A stretch of 52,123 nt of DNA, taken from an uncultured Victivallis sp. GTDB lineage: Bacteria; Verrucomicrobiota; Lentisphaeria; Victivallales; Victivallaceae. Made by a program: the position numbers and the translations under genes. Location of the stretch: contig CALXOE010000022.1 in NCBI GenBank assembly GCA_944389935.1, forward strand, positions 1-52,123. The letters are read 5' to 3'. The notes beneath the pieces were generated by a model that was given only the letters and a program-made list of their open reading frames with translations, ran no database searches and was not told where the DNA came from. Shown here one piece after another: positions 47,217 to 52,123 of the stretch (position 1 is its first letter; each line of letters begins with the position of its first letter).

Positions 47217-48422
47217 ATGGAAAATCTGTATGAGGCGACCGTCGAACGGTACCGGAAGTATGTGATGCCCACCTACGCACCGAAGATTCTTTTCGTGCGA
47301 GGCGCCGGCGCGCGCCTCTGGGATGCCGACGGGCGCGAATATCTCGACTTCGCCACCGGAATTTCCGTATGCAACCTCGGGCATTGCCATCCGGGCGTCA
47401 CCGCCGCGATTCAGAAGCAGGCGGCCACGCTCGTGCATGTCTCGAACCTCTATATGAACGAAGTCATGCCGCGTCTCGCCGAAAAGCTCATCAGCAACTG
47501 TTTCGACGGCGTGGTGTTCTTCGCGAACTCCGGCGCCGAAGCGAACGAGGGGATGTTCAAGTTTGCGCGTAAAATCGGCAACGCGACCGGACGCAACGAG
47601 ATCATTTCGATGGACAATTCGTTCCACGGGCGGACGCTCGCGACACTCGCCGCGACCGGACGCGCCAAATACCGCAAGGGATTCGAGCCGGACACTCCCG
47701 GTTTCAAGCAGGTCCCGTTCAACGACATCGAAGCGTTGAAGAGCGCGATCACGGAGAAGACCTGTGCGGTCGTGCTCGAGCCTGTGCAGGGCGAAGGCGG
47801 CATCCTGCCCGCCGATCCGGAATACCTCAGGCAGGTTCGCGCGCTCTGCGACGAAAAAGGGATTCTGCTGCTCTTCGACGAAGTTCAGTGCGGCATGGGC
47901 CGGATTGGAACGAGATTTGCATGGCAGAGCTTCGGCGTCGAACCGGACGCGCTCTCGATGGCGAAAGCGATCGCGAACGGACTGCCGATGGGCGCGCTCA
48001 TCGTGAAACGCAAGTACGCCGAAACGCTGACGCCCGGAACTCACGCGAGCACGTTCGGCGGGACGGCGCTCGTCTCCGCGGCCGCGCTCGCGGTACAGGA
48101 GGCGTTCGACCGCGAAAACGTGCTGGAGAACTGCCGGACTCAGGGGGAATACCTCCGCACGCGGCTCGCCGAAATCGGTAAAAAATATTCATTCGTGAAA
48201 GGAGTCCGCGGCATGGGACTCATGATCGGCGTCGTGCTCGATCGCGAAGCCGCGACGCTCGCCGGACTCTGCCTCAAACAGAATCTCGTGGTTCTGACCG
48301 CCGGGGAGACGGTCCTGCGGCTGCTGCCGCGGCTGAACCTCACCCGGGCCGAAGCCGACGAGGGGATCGCCCGCATCAGCGCCGCGCTCGAGGAGCTCAA
48401 TACGCTCATACAGAAGGGATGA
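47217..48422 (+). CDS. argD: Acetylornithine aminotransferase
   Basis: 401 residues. A class-III PLP aminotransferase for arginine synthesis. Signatures: LWDADGREYLDFATGISVCNLGHCHP, FFANSGAEANEGMFKFARK, SFHGRTLATLAATG, VVLEPVQGEGGI, LLFDEVQCGMGRIG and the PLP lysine in SMAKAIANGLPMGA. HASTFGGTALVSAAALA is typical of ArgD. The ATG at 47217 is chosen over an upstream frame start (47184) because of TAGGAG at 47201 and the family N-terminus. It is 4 bases upstream of argF. Confidence 0.94.
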   Translation: MENLYEATVERYRKYVMPTYAPKILFVRGAGARLWDADGREYLDFATGISVCNLGHCHPGVTAAIQKQAATLVHVSNLYMNEVMPRLAEKLISNCFDGVVFFANSGAEANEGMFKFARKIGNATGRNEIISMDNSFHGRTLATLAATGRAKYRKGFEPDTPGFKQVPFNDIEALKSAITEKTCAVVLEPVQGEGGILPADPEYLRQVRALCDEKGILLLFDEVQCGMGRIGTRFAWQSFGVEPDALSMAKAIANGLPMGALIVKRKYAETLTPGTHASTFGGTALVSAAALAVQEAFDRENVLENCRTQGEYLRTRLAEIGKKYSFVKGVRGMGLMIGVVLDREAATLAGLCLKQNLVVLTAGETVLRLLPRLNLTRAEADEGIARISAALEELNTLIQKG

Positions 48423-48426
48423 GAAG

Positions 48427-49329
48427 ATGAAGAAAGATTTGCTGACCCTCCGGGACATCACCCGGGATGATTTGTCGAATATTTTTGAACTGGCCTCGAA
48501 ACTGAAAGCCGAGCGCGGCAAGGTCGCGTTCACTCCGCTCGCGGGCAAGAGCATCGGGCTCATCTTCGCGAAGTCCTCGACCCGCACGCGCGTCTCGTTC
48601 GAGGTCGGAGTCGGCGAGCTCGGCGGACGGCCGCTCTATCTCGACCAGAGCAAGATGCAGATCGGCCGCGGCGAGACGGTCGCCGATACCGCGAAAGTGC
48701 TCAGCCGCTATCTGCACGGGATCGTGATCCGCACGTTCTCCCACGCGGGAGTCGAGGAGCTTGCGCGGGAAGCGACGATTCCGGTCATCAATGCGCTGAC
48801 CGACGAGTACCATCCCTGCCAGATCCTCGCGGACCTGCTCACGATCAAGGAGTACTCCGGCCGCATCGACGGCTCGATCAAGATGGCGTTCTACGGCGAC
48901 GCCCGCAGCAACATTGCGAACTCCCTGATCCTCGCGGCGCGGCTGACCGGCATGGAACTCGTGCTGTGCGCCCCTGCCGAAGAGCAGCCGGAAATCTCCC
49001 TCTATCAGGGATATTCGAACATCTCCTGGGAGCCGGACCCGATGAAAGCCGCGCGCGACGTGGACTACTTCTACACCGACGTCTGGGTCAGCATGGGCTT
49101 CGAGGAGGAGCGTGAACGGCGCATGAAGCTCTTCATTCCGTACCAGGTCAACGAGAAGCTCTTCACGGTCGCGAAACCCGACGCGAAATTCCTGCACTGC
49201 CTGCCCGCTCACCGCGGAGAGGAGGTCTCCGCCGGGGTCATGGACGACCCGAAACGGTCGATCGTCTTCGACGAAGCTGAAAACCGGCTCCACGTCCAGA
49301 AAGCGGTCATGAGTCTGCTGATGAAATAA
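48427..49329 (+). CDS. argF: Ornithine carbamoyltransferase
   Basis: 300 residues. It makes citrulline from ornithine and carbamoyl phosphate. Signatures: AKSSTRTRVSFEVGVGELGG (carbamoyl phosphate loop, STRTR 51-55), TDEYHPCQILADLLT, DVWVSMGFEEE (ornithine loop SMG) and LHCLPAHRGEEV. The DVWVSMG loop distinguishes it from aspartate carbamoyltransferase. It is coupled to argD and followed by a strong terminator. Confidence 0.96.
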   Translation: MKKDLLTLRDITRDDLSNIFELASKLKAERGKVAFTPLAGKSIGLIFAKSSTRTRVSFEVGVGELGGRPLYLDQSKMQIGRGETVADTAKVLSRYLHGIVIRTFSHAGVEELAREATIPVINALTDEYHPCQILADLLTIKEYSGRIDGSIKMAFYGDARSNIANSLILAARLTGMELVLCAPAEEQPEISLYQGYSNISWEPDPMKAARDVDYFYTDVWVSMGFEEERERRMKLFIPYQVNEKLFTVAKPDAKFLHCLPAHRGEEVSAGVMDDPKRSIVFDEAENRLHVQKAVMSLLMK

Positions 49330-49335
49330 TTCCCG

Positions 49336-49365
49336 GGAGCGGCTCAGATGAGCCGCTCCTTTTTT
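49336..49365 (+). terminator. Rho-independent terminator after argF
   Basis: GGAGCGGCTC (49336-49345), loop AGAT, GAGCCGCTCC (49350-49359), then six T. It lies only 20 bases before the mntP start, and no promoter is visible in between, so mntP may depend on partial read-through. Confidence 0.95.
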
Positions 49366-49385
49366 GCCATTTTCCGGAGAGATCG

Positions 49386-49985
49386 ATGTCACTCTTTGCA
49401 ATTCTGGTTCTGGCTGTGAGCGTATCGATCGATGCGTTCGCGGTCTCGGTCGGCGGTGCACTCAGCGACCGCACGGGCCGCAAATGGCGCAACGCGTTGC
49501 ATGCGGCGCTGTTTTTCGGCGGATTTCAGGTCATAATGCCGCTCATCGGTTATTTCGCCGCTACGCAGCTGGCCGGTCTGGTTGAGGTGCTCGACCACTG
49601 GCTCGCGTTCGTTCTGCTTGGAATCGTCGGCGGCAAGATGATTTACGAGGGTGTCAAGGGCGAATCCGGAGAGGCGGAGGCGGAGTCCGGAGACGGCGGC
49701 GAATGCGGCGCGGACTTCTTCGCGCTGAAAGCGCTTTTCATGCCGGCGGTGGCGACGAGCCTCGACGCGCTCGCGGTGGGGGCGGGACTCGCATTCGCGC
49801 GCAGCCCGATTCTGCTGCCGGCGGCGGCGATGGGGGTCGTGACGGCGGCGGCTTCGATCGTCGGCGTGCTGCTCGGGCGGAAACTCGGCAAACTTGCGGG
49901 CGAGCGCGTCATGCTTATGATCGGCGGTACGGCGATCGTGCTCATCGGACTCAAGATCCTGCTCGAACACCTGACCGCCGCCTGA
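49386..49985 (+). CDS. mntP: Manganese efflux pump MntP
   Basis: 199 residues with six hydrophobic helices. The two inverted repeat halves each carry the metal-binding Asp motif: SVSIDAFAVSVGG (D16) and VATSLDALAVGAG. A middle loop (about 90-110) is acidic, EAEAESGDGGE. The family exports Mn2+. GGAGAGATCG sets the ATG. No manganese riboswitch (yybP-ykoY) is possible in the 20 bases between the argF terminator and the start, so regulation differs from the usual arrangement. Confidence 0.93.
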   Translation: MSLFAILVLAVSVSIDAFAVSVGGALSDRTGRKWRNALHAALFFGGFQVIMPLIGYFAATQLAGLVEVLDHWLAFVLLGIVGGKMIYEGVKGESGEAEAESGDGGECGADFFALKALFMPAVATSLDALAVGAGLAFARSPILLPAAAMGVVTAAASIVGVLLGRKLGKLAGERVMLMIGGTAIVLIGLKILLEHLTAA

Positions 49986-49999
49986 CTGAACGACCGATG

Positions 50000-50034
50000 C
50001 AAAACGCGCCGCCTCCGGATTCCCGGAGCGGCGC
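50000..50034 (-). terminator. Rho-independent terminator after gltX
   Basis: On the minus strand GCGCCGCTCCGG-GAAT-CCGGAGGCGGCGC (50034-50006), with one bulged G, forms a long stem followed by GTTTTG. It lies 30 bases past the gltX stop and 15 past mntP, so it could also stop mntP transcripts weakly. Confidence 0.8.
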
Positions 50035-50063
50035 GGCAGTGATTTCCATCGGTACGATGCGGA

Positions 50064-51524
50064 TTATTTCGCGGCAGCCTCGCGCAGGCGGCGCAGCGAC
50101 TCCTCTTTCCCGAGAATCGCCATGATCTCGGCGGGACCGCCGGGAGTGACGGCGAGGCCGGAGACGCCGATCCGGATCGCCCACATCGGCTGGCCGATTT
50201 TCACCCCGAGCGTTTCCGCATAACGGGTCATGATCGCGTTGAGCGCCTCGACGTTCCAGTCGGTCTCGGCGAGCGCCTCGAATTCCGGGATCAGTGCGGC
50301 AAACGCAGCCTTTGCGGTCTCGGGATTCGACTTGCTCTTCTTGTTGCAGAAGAGTTCGGAGGTGTATTCCGGCTGCTCACGCAGGAAGCCGATCTTCTCC
50401 GGAATCTCGGTGAGGCGGCCGACACGCTGCTGAAGCAGCGACGCGATGAGCGGCCACTTCGATTCCAGTTCTGTTCCCGCGACGCCGGAGAACGGCAGAG
50501 AGACGCGCGCGAACTCCGCGGGGGAGAGCGCTTTCAGATATTCTCCATTCATCCAGGTCAGCTTGTCGTAGTCGAAAACGGCCGAAGATTTGTTGAGACC
50601 GCGCACGTTGAAAATCTCCTCAAGCTCGGAGAGCGGGAAGATCTCGCGGTCGTTCTTCGGCGACCAGCCGAGCAGCGCGATGTAGTTCACGATGGCGGCG
50701 GGGAGGTATCCGTCCGCGACGAGCCCCTCGAAGCTCACGGAACCGTGCCGCTTCGAGAGTTTCGAGACATTGCCGTCGGCGTCGCGCCCCATGATGAGCG
50801 GCAGATGGACATATTCGGGGATCTCCCAGCCGAAAGCGCGGTAGAGCAGATTGTACTTCGGCGTACTGGAAAGGTATTCGCAGCCGCGCACGACATGGGT
50901 GATGCCCATGGTATGATCGTCGATGACATTCGCGAAGTTGTAGGTGGGCATTCCGTCGCGTTTGATGAGGATCTGGTCGTCGAGCACCTTGTTCTCGATG
51001 GTGATCTCGCCGAAGACCGCGTCATGATAGGTGGAGACCCCCTCCTTGTCGATCTTCTGACGGATGACATAGGGTTTTCCAGTGGCGAGATTCGCCTTGA
51101 CGACTTCGGGGTCGAGGTTGCGGCAGTGGCCGTCATAACCGGAGGAGACCGAGCCCTCCGCGTCGGCGGGATCGGCGGGCTCGTGTTTGTCGCAGAAGCA
51201 GTAGTAGGCGGCGCCTTTCTTCACGAGCTCCTCGGCATACGGGAGGTAAAGATGTTTGCGTTCGCTCTGGACGTAGGGGCCGTAATCGCCGCCGACATCG
51301 GGGCCCTCATCATGGGAGATTCCGGCGGCGGCGAGGGTTTTGTAGATGACGTCGACGGCGCCGTCAACGTAACGGGCCTGATCGGTATCCTCGATGCGGA
51401 GGATGAACTTCCCTTTCTGCGAACGGGCGAGCAGAAAGGCGTAGAGGGCAGTTCGGAGGTTGCCGACGTGCATGAATCCGGTCGGACTTGGAGCGAATCT
51501 GGTTCTGACGGTTTGATCGGACAT
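50064..51524 (-). CDS. gltX: Glutamyl-tRNA synthetase
   Basis: 486 residues. It charges tRNA-Glu. The HIGH-type motif is PSPTGFMHVGNLRTAL (about 13-28) and the KMSKS-type is VSKLSKRHGSVS. Cys residues in YYCFCDKHE and DGHCRNL form the usual zinc-binding insertion. IRQKIDKEGVSTYHDAVFG and DDHTMGITHVVRG are typical. The start at 51524 is preceded by a weak ribosome site. A tRNA-Glu gene lies on the opposite strand about 180 bases from its start, giving a divergent enzyme-substrate pair. Confidence 0.96.
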   Translation of the reverse strand: MSDQTVRTRFAPSPTGFMHVGNLRTALYAFLLARSQKGKFILRIEDTDQARYVDGAVDVIYKTLAAAGISHDEGPDVGGDYGPYVQSERKHLYLPYAEELVKKGAAYYCFCDKHEPADPADAEGSVSSGYDGHCRNLDPEVVKANLATGKPYVIRQKIDKEGVSTYHDAVFGEITIENKVLDDQILIKRDGMPTYNFANVIDDHTMGITHVVRGCEYLSSTPKYNLLYRAFGWEIPEYVHLPLIMGRDADGNVSKLSKRHGSVSFEGLVADGYLPAAIVNYIALLGWSPKNDREIFPLSELEEIFNVRGLNKSSAVFDYDKLTWMNGEYLKALSPAEFARVSLPFSGVAGTELESKWPLIASLLQQRVGRLTEIPEKIGFLREQPEYTSELFCNKKSKSNPETAKAAFAALIPEFEALAETDWNVEALNAIMTRYAETLGVKIGQPMWAIRIGVSGLAVTPGGPAEIMAILGKEESLRRLREAAAK

Positions 51525-51567
51525 AATGGATTTCCCGGGTTAATTTTTACGATGTTCGATTCTCATT

Positions 51568-51596
51568 AATGTACAGCCGGGAGCGTGTGAATGCAA
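51568..51596 (-). promoter_or_regulatory. Promoter of gltX (TTGCAT-N17-TACATT)
   Basis: On the minus strand TTGCAT (51591-51596) and TACATT (51568-51573), spacer 17, about 45 bases before the start codon. Confidence 0.58.
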
Positions 51597-51657
51597 CCGA
51601 TTCCGGCCGGGAACGGGGCAACTCCGCGCAAAAAACGAAATTTTTCCGCAAACGGGG

Positions 51658-51685
51658 TTGACATTCGCCGGAATCCGGCTATATT
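51658..51685 (+). promoter_or_regulatory. Promoter of tRNA-Glu (TTGACA-N16-TATATT)
   Basis: TTGACA at 51658-51663 is a perfect -35 match, with TATATT at 51680-51685, spacer 16. The start lies about 15 bases before the tRNA. The spacer holds GCCGGAATCCGGC, an inverted repeat. Confidence 0.8.
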
Positions 51686-51706
51686 AAAAGACATCACGAG
51701 AGATGC

Positions 51707-51782
51707 GTCTCCATCGTCTAGTGGCCTAGGACACCGGGTTCTCATCCCGGCAACATGGGTTCGACTCCCATTGGAGATGCCA
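51707..51782 (+). tRNA. tRNA-Glu (anticodon CUC)
   Basis: Acceptor GTCTCCA pairs with TGGAGAT (one G-T pair), D-arm CGTCTAGTGGCCTAGGACA as in bacterial tRNA-Glu, anticodon loop TTCTCAT (anticodon CUC), T-arm ATGGG-TTCGACT-CCCAT, discriminator G and encoded CCA (51780-51782). It reads GAG codons, frequent in this GC-rich genome. Confidence 0.96.
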
Positions 51783-52017
51783 TTTTTATTTTCCCCTCAA
51801 GTATTTTCGCGCGAATACGTTTTTTTTGGCCTCTTCTCCGTTTTGAGCCATAAATCAAAGCTCTTTCTGAGATTGAATAGAGGGCAGCGGAAAGATCTTC
51901 AATTTGAGATAAAATAGGCTCGAAAACCATATGCCTGGCGAATGCGGTTGACCCCATGGACAACTTGACTTGGTGTAAAATGCCCGTTAAATTAACCTGA
52001 AAAGGGAGGGCATTTTT
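51783..52017. other. Non-coding stretch with inverted repeat and promoter-like site
   Basis: No gene is supported here; the small frames present overlap the tRNA or lack ribosome sites. Two things stand out: TTGACT (51965-51970) with TTAAAT (51987-51992), spacer 16, and an inverted repeat AAAATGCCC (51977-51985) / GGGCATTTT (52008-52016) with GTTAA-A-TTAAC just inside the left arm. The base composition is more A/T-rich than in neighbouring genes. Confidence 0.45.
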
Positions 52018-52123
52018 ATGAAAAATCGTATGACTCCAAATTTAAAGATAATGTCCCAAATTTTGTGATGGGACGTGTTGTTTGACAGAGGTGCATCTGC
52101 CCTTTATTTTGAGTTTGCTCAAA
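52018..52123 (+). pseudogene. Start of a possible gene at the window edge, frame interrupted at codon 17
   Basis: A very strong ribosome site (GGGAGGG, 7 bases upstream) precedes ATG 52018. The frame reads MKNRMTPNLKIMSQIL and then meets TGA (52066-52068). The same frame is open again from 52069 to the window end (WDVLFDRGASALYF...). It could be a leader peptide, a gene broken by a point mutation, a sequence error, or a mobile-element gene that starts here. The window ends before it can be decided. Confidence 0.35.

Noticed and set aside
51742..51963. 73-codon minus-strand frame over tRNA-Glu
   Set aside because: It reads through the tRNA gene and has no ribosome site.

Overview
The window is a GC-rich, gene-dense bacterial chromosome segment. 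Its genes point to the PVC superphylum and most likely to Lentisphaerota (a Victivallis-like gut anaerobe). The reasons are a pseudopilin with the [12 protein letters not shown] leader inside a glycosidase operon, a Minf_1886-type protein, a tandem FabZ next to LpxC, a type II isoleucyl-tRNA synthetase, LPS and Mla genes (Gram-negative envelope), and paired AraC-regulated loci. The taxonomic call is inference; no search was run.

Layout. 1-390: the 5' end of a 16S rRNA gene (minus strand), running out of the window, with two clear tandem promoters that share a repeated initially transcribed sequence. 390-3100: a FAD-dependent oxidoreductase divergent from a PocR/AraC regulator, plus a small membrane protein. 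3190-6110: an orphan phage-type terminase large subunit with a 496-residue protein of unknown function, directly downstream of tRNA-Gly(GCC). 6346-8241: a lipoprotein and nadA. 8242-14765, minus strand: dnaX, rph, a pseudopilin-like membrane protein, an SRP RNA gene (ffs), accD and ilvD. 14860-25202, plus strand: an eight-gene run starting with ffh, followed by an unknown membrane protein, mlaE-mlaF-mlaD, a Minf_1886-type protein, an M16 protease, an isochorismatase-fold hydrolase and a multi-pass membrane protein, several with 4-base start/stop overlaps. 25195-29749, minus strand: lpxC, tandem fabZ, CoA transferase, pyruvate kinase. 29840-30700: miaA, divergent from lpxC. 30709-37528, minus strand: a small accessory protein, a sodium:solute symporter, ileS, apbE and a sugar isomerase-like TIM barrel. 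37556-38011: rpmB and tRNA-Lys(UUU). 38138-38271: an isolated, well-formed small RNA gene. 38299-45257: an AraC regulator divergent from a four-gene carbohydrate operon (alpha/alpha-barrel protein, pseudopilin with a long leader, two tandem clan GH-A glycosidases). 45286-49985: an ArsB/NhaD-type transporter, argD-argF, mntP. 50000-51782: gltX and a divergent tRNA-Glu(CUC). The last 340 bases hold a promoter-like site and a strong ribosome binding site before a frame broken at codon 17.

Most functions are housekeeping: translation (ileS, gltX, miaA, rpmB, three tRNAs), protein targeting (ffs and ffh within 3 kb), replication (dnaX), RNA maturation (rph), amino-acid, NAD, lipid A and fatty-acid synthesis, and envelope lipid transport. 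Accessory content is in the phage-like pair, the glycosidase/pseudopilin locus and the unexplained small RNA. Promoters are easy to see by eye: TTG(A/C)A(A/T/C) then 16-17 bases then TATATT or a close variant.
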